A stretch of 40,974 nt of DNA. It comes from Butyrivibrio sp. (GTDB lineage Bacteria; Bacillota_A; Clostridia; Lachnospirales; Lachnospiraceae). This document shows positions 1 to 7,268 of the stretch, one piece after another. Position 1 is the stretch's first letter. The number at the start of each line of letters is the position of its first letter. Made by a program: the position numbers and the translations under genes. The stretch lies in NCBI GenBank assembly GCA_024690635.1, contig JAILOW010000058.1:1-40974 (forward strand), in the 5' to 3' direction. Under the pieces are notes generated by a model. That model was not told the origin of the DNA. It was given only the letters and a program-made list of their open reading frames with translations, and did not search any database.

Positions 1-1
1 T

Positions 2-1582
2 CATGAGTATGTAGGTGTATTAGGAAGAAATATCTTTTTCATTCTTCAGATCTGCTTTTATGCTCTGCTTTCAATTTATTTGTTATATGTTGCACAAAAG
101 AGCGTGGGACGCCAAAAAGGCAGATACAAAGCGGTGGCAGTGGCAAGTATTGCTCTTGGGGTATCCTTGGTGCTCCAGATCACCCATGCGCTTCTTCCTT
201 CTTATGCTGCCGGTCTTATGCTCGGAATATGCCTTGTGCATTCCTTTGTACAGGCCGGTGAAAAAAAGGAAAAAAAAATACATGATCATATAGCGTCTGC
301 AATGGCAGAAGATTATGAAGCCATATTTTACATTGAGATAGAGTCCGGAGAATATCTGCAATTTGCAAGGAGCAAGCAATATGAGACATTAAATGCACCG
401 TCAGAAGGAAAAGATTTCTTTAAGGAGGCTTTGAAAAACATTGACGTATGCGTATATCCTGACGATCTGGAATATGCAAAGAGCTTTTATGATAAAGAGA
501 GGATGCTGAAAAACCTTGAGGGCAGGCGTTCTTTCTCATTTAAGTACAGAGTTGTGATTAACGGAAAGCCCAGGTTCTTTCTGTCTACCGTGATGAAAGA
601 AAGCAGCGGTCAGTATCTTATCTTTTATGAAAAAGATATTGAAGATGAGCTGAAGGCGGAGAAGACACAAAAAGAGAATCAGAAAAAGACTGTGACCTTC
701 AGTCAGATCGCGGAGAGTCTTGCATCCAACTACGATGAAATCTATTATGTGAATGTGGCAGATTCTTCATATATTGGCTATGAGGTTAACAATATCTATG
801 GGCTTGAGATCAGCAGATCAGGAGATGATTTCTTTAAAGACGCCGCTACCAATATCCCGCATGTGGTTCACAGGCAGGATTGCAGCCAGTTAATAGAATT
901 TGTTAATAAGGATAACCTGCTTGAAGGGCTTGAGACCCGAAAGCGTTACAGCATAGACTATCGAGTTGTTTCAGGTGAAAAAAACCGCTATACCAGGATG
1001 AGCGTTAGAAAGACCAGCGATGGTTCTCATTTTATCGTCAGTGTTGAGGATATCGATAATGAAATCAAGCGTGAAAAGCATAGGCTCAGAGCATTAAGAA
1101 CTGAAAAAGAGCTTGCAAGACGCGATGAGCTGACCGGAGTCAAGAACAAGACAGCGTACAAAGAGCTGGAGGAATCCGCTCAGGGAAACATCGACAATGG
1201 CCTGGATTATCTGAACTTTGCGCTTGTTGTATGTGATACCAATAACCTAAAACAGATAAACGACACTCAGGGACATACTGCGGGAGATGAGTATATCAAG
1301 GCATCGGCACGCCTTTTGTGCGAAATTTTTGTTCACAGCCCGATATTTAGAATTGGCGGTGATGAGTTTGTTGTATTCCTTCGCGGCAATGACTATACTT
1401 CAAGATTTGAGCTGATGGATAAACTAAGAGCGCAGGTTATGGAAAATAAGAGGATCGGCGCCGGAGTGATCCTGGCTTCCGGAATGTCAGAATTTAAGCC
1501 CGAGAGTGACTGCTTTGTATCGGATATCTTTGAGCGGGCGGATAAAGAGATGTATGAGGACAAGCAAAGACTGAAGACCTGA
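2..1582 (+). CDS. Membrane-bound GGDEF diguanylate cyclase, 5' partial
   Basis: Likely synthesises cyclic di-GMP from two GTP at the inner face of the membrane. The frame is open from base 2 with no upstream stop, so the true start lies outside the window; a TTG at 80 is in frame but falls inside a hydrophobic segment and is probably not the start. The visible 526 residues begin with about three membrane segments (to roughly residue 83), then two similar PAS-like sensor segments (about 100-215 and 240-355), then a GGDEF domain. The GGDEF domain has DELTGVKNK at its start, the N-x-x-K-x-x-N-D and GH-x-x-GD motifs and an intact GGDEF at nt 1355-1369, so it should be active. The RxxD inhibitory site normally found five residues before GGDEF is absent, suggesting no product feedback. 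The two PAS-like segments resemble each other, consistent with internal duplication. Confidence 0.9.
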   Translation, partial: HEYVGVLGRNIFFILQICFYALLSIYLLYVAQKSVGRQKGRYKAVAVASIALGVSLVLQITHALLPSYAAGLMLGICLVHSFVQAGEKKEKKIHDHIASAMAEDYEAIFYIEIESGEYLQFARSKQYETLNAPSEGKDFFKEALKNIDVCVYPDDLEYAKSFYDKERMLKNLEGRRSFSFKYRVVINGKPRFFLSTVMKESSGQYLIFYEKDIEDELKAEKTQKENQKKTVTFSQIAESLASNYDEIYYVNVADSSYIGYEVNNIYGLEISRSGDDFFKDAATNIPHVVHRQDCSQLIEFVNKDNLLEGLETRKRYSIDYRVVSGEKNRYTRMSVRKTSDGSHFIVSVEDIDNEIKREKHRLRALRTEKELARRDELTGVKNKTAYKELEESAQGNIDNGLDYLNFALVVCDTNNLKQINDTQGHTAGDEYIKASARLLCEIFVHSPIFRIGGDEFVVFLRGNDYTSRFELMDKLRAQVMENKRIGAGVILASGMSEFKPESDCFVSDIFERADKEMYEDKQRLKT

Positions 1583-1606
1583 AAAATACATCTAAAAGGA
1601 GATTAC

Positions 1607-2155
1607 ATGAGCGACAGTAAATACAGGCTTGCCGAGGCACTTAAAGAGTGCATGAAAACTACAACTGTTGAGAATATCACAGTCAAACAGATCGTGGAGA
1701 CCTGCGGGGTTTCAAGGCAGACTTTTTACCGTGGCTTCATAGATAAATACGATCTTATCAATTGGTACTTTGACCGGCTCCTTGAAGAGTCTTTTAACGA
1801 GATGGGAAGCGGGGAGACCTTAAGAGACGGCCTTATAAAGAAGTTTAAATACATAAGGCAGGAGAGCCTTTTTTTTCAGGCGGCATTTAAAGTTGACGAG
1901 CAGAATAACCTCAAGGAACATGATTTTATAATGATATTTGAGTTTTACTGCAAACTCATAAGGGAAAAGACAGGAAATCTTCCGGACAAAAAGATCAGGA
2001 AGCTTCTTGAGATGTATTGCCAGGCATCCATTTATATGACGGTTCAGTGGGTATTAAAGGGCATGAAAGAGTCAGAGGAAGAACTGGCGGAGCTGATGAT
2101 CGATGCCATGCCACCTCATCTTGAGAAGATGTTTAGAAAAATGGATATCCTGTGA
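1607..2155 (+). CDS. TetR-family transcriptional regulator (DhaS-like C-terminal domain)
   Basis: DNA-binding regulator of 182 residues. The N terminus has a TetR helix-turn-helix (about residues 24-46, with NITVKQIVETCGVSRQTFY). The rest is helical and resembles the TetR_C domain of dihydroxyacetone-kinase regulators. An AAAAGGAG ribosome binding site lies 6 nt before the ATG. It sits 24 bp after the GGDEF gene and 109 bp before a FucO-type dehydrogenase, and a perfect palindrome in that gap (2175-2185) is its most plausible operator. The inferred job is control of the dehydrogenase, perhaps in response to an aldehyde or diol; the ligand cannot be read from the sequence. Confidence 0.88.
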   Translation: MSDSKYRLAEALKECMKTTTVENITVKQIVETCGVSRQTFYRGFIDKYDLINWYFDRLLEESFNEMGSGETLRDGLIKKFKYIRQESLFFQAAFKVDEQNNLKEHDFIMIFEFYCKLIREKTGNLPDKKIRKLLEMYCQASIYMTVQWVLKGMKESEEELAELMIDAMPPHLEKMFRKMDIL

Positions 2156-2173
2156 TGGAACAAATCTGACAAA

Positions 2174-2230
2174 GTGTAACTTACAAAGAAACCGCTATAA
2201 TGCTATCCTTTAAAAGGATCGACAAGATCC
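2174..2230 (+). promoter_or_regulatory. fucO promoter with palindromic operator and overlapping hairpins
   Basis: A consensus -10 TATAAT is at 2196-2201. The perfect inverted repeat TGTAA-C-TTACA (2175-2185) lies where the -35 should be; the best -35 (GTGTAA, 2174-2179) is poor, so activation or repression through this palindrome is likely. Downstream of the start point come two inverted repeats that share bases: ATCCTTT-A-AAAGGAT (2205-2219) and GGATC-GACAA-GATCC (2216-2230). As RNA they are mutually exclusive. Confidence 0.6.
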
Positions 2231-2264
2231 GTGTAACGTAAAAGGTTAATGGAGGACAAGTATT

Positions 2265-3413
2265 ATGGCAAACAGAATTTCTTTAAACGGAACATCTTAT
2301 CATGGCGCAGGCGCTATCGCAGAAGTTGTTAACGAGTTTAACAGCCGAGGCTTTAAAAAGGCGTTTGTAGCATCAGACCCTGATCTTATCAAATTTGGCG
2401 TAACTGCTAAGGTTACAGATCTTCTTGACGGAGCAAAGATCCCTTACGAGATCTATTCAGATATCAAGCCAAATCCCACTATAGAAAATGTAAAGAACGG
2501 TGTTGAAGCTTTCAAGAAGTCAGGTGCTGACTGTATCATCGCTATCGGCGGCGGATCTTCTATGGATACTTCAAAAGCAATCGGTATCATCATTACAAAC
2601 CCTGAGTTTGCTGATGTTCGCTCTTTGGAGGGCGTTGCTCCCACCAAGAACCCCTGCGTTCCCATCATCGCAGTTCCCACAACTGCCGGAACAGCAGCAG
2701 AGGTTACTATCAACTACGTTATCACTGATGTTGAAAAAGAGAGAAAGTTCGTGTGCGTAGATACACATGATATGCCTATCGTAGCTATCGTTGATCCTGA
2801 GATGATGTCTTCAATGCCCAAGGGACTTACAGCTTCTACAGGTATGGATGCTCTTACACATGCTATCGAGGGCTACACAACAAGAGCAGCCTGGGAGATG
2901 ACAGATATGTTCCATCTTGAAGCTATCAGACTTATTTCCCAGAACCTCAGAGGCGCTGTGGCAAATACCAAGGAAGGTCGTGAAGGAATGGCACTTGGCC
3001 AGTACATCGCAGGTATGGGATTCTCAAACGTTGGTCTTGGAATCGACCATGCTATGGCACACACTCTTTCAGCTCACTATGACACACCTCACGGCGTAGC
3101 TTGTGCTATGTTCCTGCCTATTTCAATGGAGTTCAACCGCGAGTACACAGGCGAAAGACTCAGAGAAGTAGCAAGAGCCATGGGCGTAGAAGGCGTTGAC
3201 AGCATGAGCCAGGAAGAGTACAGAGATGCAGCTATCGCAGCTGTTAAAAAGCTTTCAGAGGATGTTGGTATTCCCAAGACTCTTGATAAGATCAAAGAGG
3301 AAGACCTTGACGTTCTTGCAATTGACGCTCTTAACGATGCATGTTATCCCGGAAATCCCAGAGAAGCTACCAAGGAGCAGGTAATCGAGATGTTCCGCAT
3401 GCTTATGGCATAA
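2265..3413 (+). CDS. fucO: Iron-containing alcohol dehydrogenase, lactaldehyde reductase type
   Basis: NAD-dependent group III alcohol dehydrogenase, 382 residues, very close in recalled sequence to E. coli FucO, which interconverts L-lactaldehyde and L-1,2-propanediol in fucose/rhamnose fermentation. The family GGGSxxDxxKA nucleotide-binding motif is at about residues 95-104. All four iron ligands are in place: D195, H199 (GMDALTHAIEG), H262 and H276 (DHAMAH and TPHG), each one residue before its E. coli counterpart. The start is supported by ATGGAGGAC upstream. No fucose or rhamnose pathway genes are nearby, so it may serve general aldehyde or diol reduction. It is a single-gene unit with its own promoter and terminator and is probably controlled by the upstream TetR protein. 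Its codon use is cleaner than that of its neighbours, suggesting high expression. Confidence 0.93.
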   Translation: MANRISLNGTSYHGAGAIAEVVNEFNSRGFKKAFVASDPDLIKFGVTAKVTDLLDGAKIPYEIYSDIKPNPTIENVKNGVEAFKKSGADCIIAIGGGSSMDTSKAIGIIITNPEFADVRSLEGVAPTKNPCVPIIAVPTTAGTAAEVTINYVITDVEKERKFVCVDTHDMPIVAIVDPEMMSSMPKGLTASTGMDALTHAIEGYTTRAAWEMTDMFHLEAIRLISQNLRGAVANTKEGREGMALGQYIAGMGFSNVGLGIDHAMAHTLSAHYDTPHGVACAMFLPISMEFNREYTGERLREVARAMGVEGVDSMSQEEYRDAAIAAVKKLSEDVGIPKTLDKIKEEDLDVLAIDALNDACYPGNPREATKEQVIEMFRMLMA

Positions 3414-3426
3414 ATACATTATGAAG

Positions 3427-3463
3427 CCGCAGCATTTCTTATATGAAAAAATGCTGCGGTTTT
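3427..3463 (+). terminator. Rho-independent terminator of fucO
   Basis: Perfect 11-bp stem CCGCAGCATTT / AAATGCTGCGG (3427-3437 and 3449-3459) with an 11-nt loop, followed by TTTT and a further T-rich stretch to 3469. Confidence 0.9.
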
Positions 3464-3473
3464 CTTTTTGAGG

Positions 3474-3558
3474 GGAGGTCCCTCCGGATGTGGACCGGAG
3501 GGATGTGTGTTATGAAAAAAGTGTGTTGTGTGAGGAGCAAGAAGATTTGTTCTTCTTG
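3474..3558. repeat. Cluster of inverted repeats before the nadE promoter
   Basis: Two perfect inverted repeats: CCCTCCGG-7 nt-CCGGAGGG (3480-3502) and CAAGAAGA-TTTGT-TCTTCTTG (3538-3558). The first can also pair in an alternative way with the GGAGG just before it (3475-3479). Neither is followed by a T run, so they are not terminators. The second lies directly upstream of a TATAAT at 3566-3571 and could be an operator. No coding sequence is visible in 3470-3704. Confidence 0.45.
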
Positions 3559-3635
3559 ATAGGTTTATAATATGATCCGAACTTTAAAATAACCTTAAAA
3601 CTATGTGAAAAAAATGTGTTATTATATTGCTTAGA

Positions 3636-3679
3636 GGCAAAGACGCTTTCGAAGATGAAGGTGGTCTTTGCCCTTTTTT
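3636..3679 (+). promoter_or_regulatory. Leader terminator (probable attenuator) of nadE
   Basis: A strong hairpin lies between the likely promoter and the start of nadE. The outer stem GGCAAAGAC / GTCTTTGCC (3636-3644, 3664-3672) and inner stem CTTTC / GAAGG close on a six-base loop GAAGAT (3651-3656), followed by C and six Ts. A possible -10 (TATTAT, 3619-3624 region) lies just upstream, so the hairpin would be at the very 5' end of the transcript. A full terminator 26 nt before the start codon implies conditional read-through. The hexaloop resembles ANTAR-controlled nitrogen leaders of clostridia, but the loop lacks the A at position 1 and no first hairpin is visible. Confidence 0.6.
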
Positions 3680-3704
3680 ATATTCAAAAAAGGACGATGA
3701 GGAA

Positions 3705-5615
3705 ATGAAAGACGGATATTTGAAAGTTGCAGCCATCACTCCGAAGGTGAAGGTTGCGGATACGGAATTTAACTGTGAAGAAATATGCAGATGTATTGAT
3801 GAGGCTGCAGCAAAAAAAGTAAAGCTCATGGTATTTCCGGAGCTGTGCATAACGGGCTATACCTGCCAGGATCTGTTTTTCCAGGGCAGATTACTGGAGG
3901 CGGCAAAAGAGGCGCTGATAAAGACAGCGGAGCATACGAAGGGCGTGGATGCGCTTATTTTTGTGGGACTTCCTCTTGCTGCCGGCGGCAAACTTTATAA
4001 TGTGGCGGCTGCTATATGTGACGGCGAGATACTTGGGCTTGTGCCAAAGACCTATCTGCCCAATTATAACGAGTTCTACGAAGCAAGGCATTTCTGTTCA
4101 GGAAAAGATCTGGATACGACTATCAGTATCGGCAGTAAAGATGTACGCATAAAGAGAGATGCCATTTTTGTATGCAAAGAGATGGAATCTCTGAGGGTGG
4201 CTGTAGAGCTATGTGAGGATCTCTGGGTACCTGATCCTCCAAGTACAGGTCACTGCATGGCAGGAGCTACAGTTATTGCAAACCTTTCAGCTTCCAACGA
4301 GATCATAGGAAAGAGCAGATACCGAAAAGACCTTGTTAGTGCCCAGTCCGCAAGGCTTGTCTGTGCCTATCTGTATGCTTCTGCAGGCGCAGGAGAATCC
4401 ACTCAGGATGTTGTTTATTCCGGGCATAATATAATAGCGGAAAACGGCAATATCCTTGGAGAATCGGAGCTCTTTTCCGAAGGGATGATCATATCAGAGA
4501 TTGACCTTGACTATCTTGAGGCCGAAAGAAGGCGCATGACTACGTATGAGGCAGATTACGGCGCAGGATACACAAAAGCCTGTTTTTCTCTGAATATGGA
4601 AAAGACAGGGCTTACAAGATATATCGATCCCAGGCCCTTTGTCCCTGCTGCTGCGACTGAGCGCGAAATAAGATGTAATGAGATCCTTAACATACAGGCC
4701 ATGGGACTTTCCAAAAGACTTGAGCATATATGCGGAAAGACTGCGGTTATCGGTATATCGGGAGGACTTGATTCAACGCTGGCGTTTATTGTTACCGCAA
4801 AGGCCTTTGACCATTTAAAGCTTGACCGCAAAGGGATCATAGCCGTTACAATGCCAGGTTTTGGCACCACTGGCAGAACGTACGAAAATGCAGTAAGGCT
4901 TATAAAAGAGATCGGAGCTTCTTTTAGGGAAGTAAATATAAGCAAGGCTGTAAGGCAGCATTTTACGGATATCGGGCATGATGAGAAGGTTCATGACATA
5001 ACCTATGAAAACTGCCAGGCAAGGGAGAGAACCCAGATCCTGATGGACATTGCCAACAAGGAAAACGGGATAGTGATAGGAACAGGGGATTTGTCAGAGC
5101 TTGCACTTGGTTTTGCAACATATAACGGCGATCATATGTCCATGTATGCGGTCAATTCATCCGTGCCAAAGACACTGGTGCGGTACCTGGTTCGCTACTA
5201 CGCTGATACCACAGATGATAAAAAGCTTAAAAGCACTTTATACGATATTTTGGATACGCCTGTTTCTCCGGAGCTTCTTCCTCCCGATGGAGACGAGATA
5301 CTTCAAAAGACCGAGGATCTGGTGGGACCTTATGAGCTTCACGACTTTTTCCTTTACCATATGCTAAGGCTCTCCCGGACACCTGCCAAGATTTACAGAC
5401 TGGCTAAACTGGCATTTGACGGTGTGTATACAGGAGATGTGATCCTTAAATGGGAAAAGACATTTTACAAGAGGTTTTTCTCTCAACAGTTTAAGCGAAG
5501 CTGCCTTCCTGACGGCCCGAAAGTCGGATCTGTTGCGGTGTCGCCAAGAGGAGATTTGCGGATGCCATCAGATGCCTGCGCAAATATATGGATTAAGGAA
5601 CTTGATAACCTATGA
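3705..5615 (+). CDS. nadE: Glutamine-dependent NAD+ synthetase
   Basis: Catalyses the last step of NAD synthesis (deamido-NAD + glutamine + ATP to NAD). 636 residues from the ATG at 3705, which has GAGGAA just upstream; an in-frame ATG at 3627 is rejected because it falls inside the leader hairpin and would add 26 residues unlike the family. The N-terminal nitrilase-type glutaminase domain (about 1-300) carries the catalytic triad E46 (FPELCITGY), K115 (VPKTYLPNY) and C170 (ELCEDLW). The C-terminal synthetase domain has the ATP pyrophosphatase loop SGGLDST at 352-358. Length and order fit the bacterial two-domain enzyme, which channels ammonia from glutamine. A preceding conditional terminator suggests control by nitrogen or NAD status. 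Confidence 0.95.
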   Translation: MKDGYLKVAAITPKVKVADTEFNCEEICRCIDEAAAKKVKLMVFPELCITGYTCQDLFFQGRLLEAAKEALIKTAEHTKGVDALIFVGLPLAAGGKLYNVAAAICDGEILGLVPKTYLPNYNEFYEARHFCSGKDLDTTISIGSKDVRIKRDAIFVCKEMESLRVAVELCEDLWVPDPPSTGHCMAGATVIANLSASNEIIGKSRYRKDLVSAQSARLVCAYLYASAGAGESTQDVVYSGHNIIAENGNILGESELFSEGMIISEIDLDYLEAERRRMTTYEADYGAGYTKACFSLNMEKTGLTRYIDPRPFVPAAATEREIRCNEILNIQAMGLSKRLEHICGKTAVIGISGGLDSTLAFIVTAKAFDHLKLDRKGIIAVTMPGFGTTGRTYENAVRLIKEIGASFREVNISKAVRQHFTDIGHDEKVHDITYENCQARERTQILMDIANKENGIVIGTGDLSELALGFATYNGDHMSMYAVNSSVPKTLVRYLVRYYADTTDDKKLKSTLYDILDTPVSPELLPPDGDEILQKTEDLVGPYELHDFFLYHMLRLSRTPAKIYRLAKLAFDGVYTGDVILKWEKTFYKRFFSQQFKRSCLPDGPKVGSVAVSPRGDLRMPSDACANIWIKELDNL

Positions 5616-5706
5616 AAAAAGTAACGACACATATTAAAAAATGAGCCACTAATCCCGTCCCCCAGTCTCAAAAATGTTACAATATAGCAGTGGAGGATGT
5701 GTGGAA

Positions 5707-6477
5707 ATGAACAGTATAGACGAAATAGCATCAATAGTAAAAGAGGCAGGAGATATACTGCTGAGCGCAAGGCGGCCGAAGGTTATGGAAAAATCAGGCC
5801 ACGCCAATTTTGTGACAGAAACAGATGAAAAGGTCCAGAGATTTCTTGTGGAGAGGTTTAAGGCGGTGCTGCCTGAGGCGGAAGTTTTGGGAGAAGAGGA
5901 TGGGCACGATATTTTCTCTTCCAAGATGGCAAGTGGCTACTGCTTTGTTATAGATCCGATAGACGGAACGTCCAATTTTATCTATGAGTATAGGCCATCG
6001 GTGATATCAGTGGGACTTCTAAAGGACGGACAGCCGCACATGGCAGTTGTCTATAATCCCTATGACGATATGATGTTTACTGCTACTGCAGGCGGCGGGG
6101 CATTTATGAACGGTGAAAAGATAATGTCATCGGATGCGCCTTTATCCGATCAGCTGGCGTGTTTTGGAACGGCGCCCTACTACGAGGAGCTAAGAGACAG
6201 ATCTTTTGACATAGCAAAAAAGCTTTTGCCAAAGTGCGTAGATCTTAGGAGATCCGGAACAGCCGCCTGGGATATGTGCTGCGTTGCCATTGGAAGGTGC
6301 GGTCTTTACTTTGAGATGAAGATTCAGATATGGGACTATGCGGCAGCAGCTCTTATTGCAAAAGAGGCAGGCTGCAGCGTGACCGACATTGAAGGCAATC
6401 CTCTTTCATACACCGGAGCTTCATCGGCTCTTTGTATGTGCAGAGGGATAAAAGAAATTCCGGATTGCTTTTTATAA
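5707..6477 (+). CDS. Inositol monophosphatase family protein
   Basis: Mg-dependent sugar-phosphate/inositol/nucleotide phosphatase-like enzyme, 256 residues. Family metal-site motifs are present: VTETD (36-40), GEE (62-64), DPIDGTSNF (83-91) and a C-terminal WDYAAA. The chosen ATG at 5707 follows GTGGAGG with a 10-nt gap and starts the protein at the typical family N terminus; an upstream in-frame ATG at 5674 is rejected. A TACAAT box just upstream (about 5678) may be its -10. The substrate cannot be assigned: members hydrolyse inositol-1-phosphate, fructose-1,6-bisphosphate or 3'-phosphoadenosine phosphates. Confidence 0.88.
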   Translation: MNSIDEIASIVKEAGDILLSARRPKVMEKSGHANFVTETDEKVQRFLVERFKAVLPEAEVLGEEDGHDIFSSKMASGYCFVIDPIDGTSNFIYEYRPSVISVGLLKDGQPHMAVVYNPYDDMMFTATAGGGAFMNGEKIMSSDAPLSDQLACFGTAPYYEELRDRSFDIAKKLLPKCVDLRRSGTAAWDMCCVAIGRCGLYFEMKIQIWDYAAAALIAKEAGCSVTDIEGNPLSYTGASSALCMCRGIKEIPDCFL

Positions 6478-6501
6478 ATTCAAAGAATGGAAGGGTATAA
6501 G

Positions 6502-7065
6502 ATGAAAAAGTTTAAGATATCATTCAATTCACCGGTTGTACTGGGATTCATATTCATTTGCTTTGCAGTTTTGGTTCTTGGATTTATCACGGCGGGAAAG
6601 AGCAATGAGCTTTTGTTCATGACATATCATTCGGCGCTTACCAACCCTTTTACCTATGTGAGATTCTTTACTCATGTCCTTGGACATAACGGATGGGATC
6701 ACTATATAGGTAATGCGGCGTACATACTGCTTCTTGGCCCTATGCTTGAGGAAAAGTACGGGTCTAAAAGGATACTATTGGTGATCCTTATTACGGCGGT
6801 TGTCACCGGGCTGGTTAATTACCTTTTGTTCTGGAATGTGGCTTTGTGCGGTGCCAGCGGCGTCGTATTTGCGTTTATCCTTTTAACATCATTTACAAGC
6901 TTTAAAAACGGAGAGATACCCCTTACCTTTATCCTGGTTGCGATCATCTTCATAGGGCAGCAGGTGTATGAGGGCCTGTTTTTGCAGGATGATATTTCAA
7001 ATCTCTCCCATATACTTGGCGGTGTGATAGGTGCTGTAGTCGGGTATAAACTGAACAAGAAGTAA
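6502..7065 (+). CDS. Rhomboid-family intramembrane serine protease
   Basis: Integral membrane protease of 187 residues with about six membrane segments. The catalytic dyad is visible as S119 in GASG and H170 in NLSHILGG; the HxxGHNGWDHYIGNA segment (about 58-72) matches the conserved first-loop/TM2 region. ATG 6502 is preferred over ATG 6487 because GGAAGGG lies 7 nt before it. Its 3' end touches the ribosome binding site of the small EF-hand gene. Substrates are unknown; it is a minimal rhomboid without extra cytoplasmic domains. Confidence 0.87.
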   Translation: MKKFKISFNSPVVLGFIFICFAVLVLGFITAGKSNELLFMTYHSALTNPFTYVRFFTHVLGHNGWDHYIGNAAYILLLGPMLEEKYGSKRILLVILITAVVTGLVNYLLFWNVALCGASGVVFAFILLTSFTSFKNGEIPLTFILVAIIFIGQQVYEGLFLQDDISNLSHILGGVIGAVVGYKLNKK

Positions 7066-7079
7066 TGGAGGTAAGCAGT

Positions 7080-7268
7080 ATGTGCGAAGACAAAACCAGA
7101 TTATTTGGTCACTCGCCTTTTGATCTTAACAGAGACGGTAAAGTAAGCGGATCTGAGATCGCGTTTGTAGAGGAAGCTTTTTTTGAAGGGGAAGAAAATG
7201 GAGATTTCACACAGAAAAGTAAAAAAGCTCATAAGAGTAACGGACATACAGGGGAATCCTGTCAGTAA
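7080..7268 (+). CDS. Small EF-hand (calcium loop) protein
   Basis: A 62-residue soluble protein of unknown function. It has one canonical EF-hand/dockerin-type calcium loop, D-x-N-x-D-G-x-x-x-x-x-E, spelled DLNRDGKVSGSE at residues 15-26, followed by a helix, and a charged Lys/Ser-rich tail. The ATG at 7080 is preceded by GGAGG. No signal peptide is seen. Its last 71 bases overlap the start of the GH10 gene in another frame, which suggests translational coupling. A single loop is only half a dockerin, so cellulosome attachment is unlikely. It could be a regulator or simply a mini-protein; I am sure only of the motif and the ribosome binding site. Confidence 0.6.
   Translation: MCEDKTRLFGHSPFDLNRDGKVSGSEIAFVEEAFFEGEENGDFTQKSKKAHKSNGHTGESCQ

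Noticed and set aside
60..293. 77-residue frame at the window start
   Set aside because: It overlaps the first gene's membrane region in another frame and has no family resemblance.
3619..3640. Sigma-54 promoter before nadE, suggested by TTGCTT
   Set aside because: The GG of the -24 element is missing at the required spacing.
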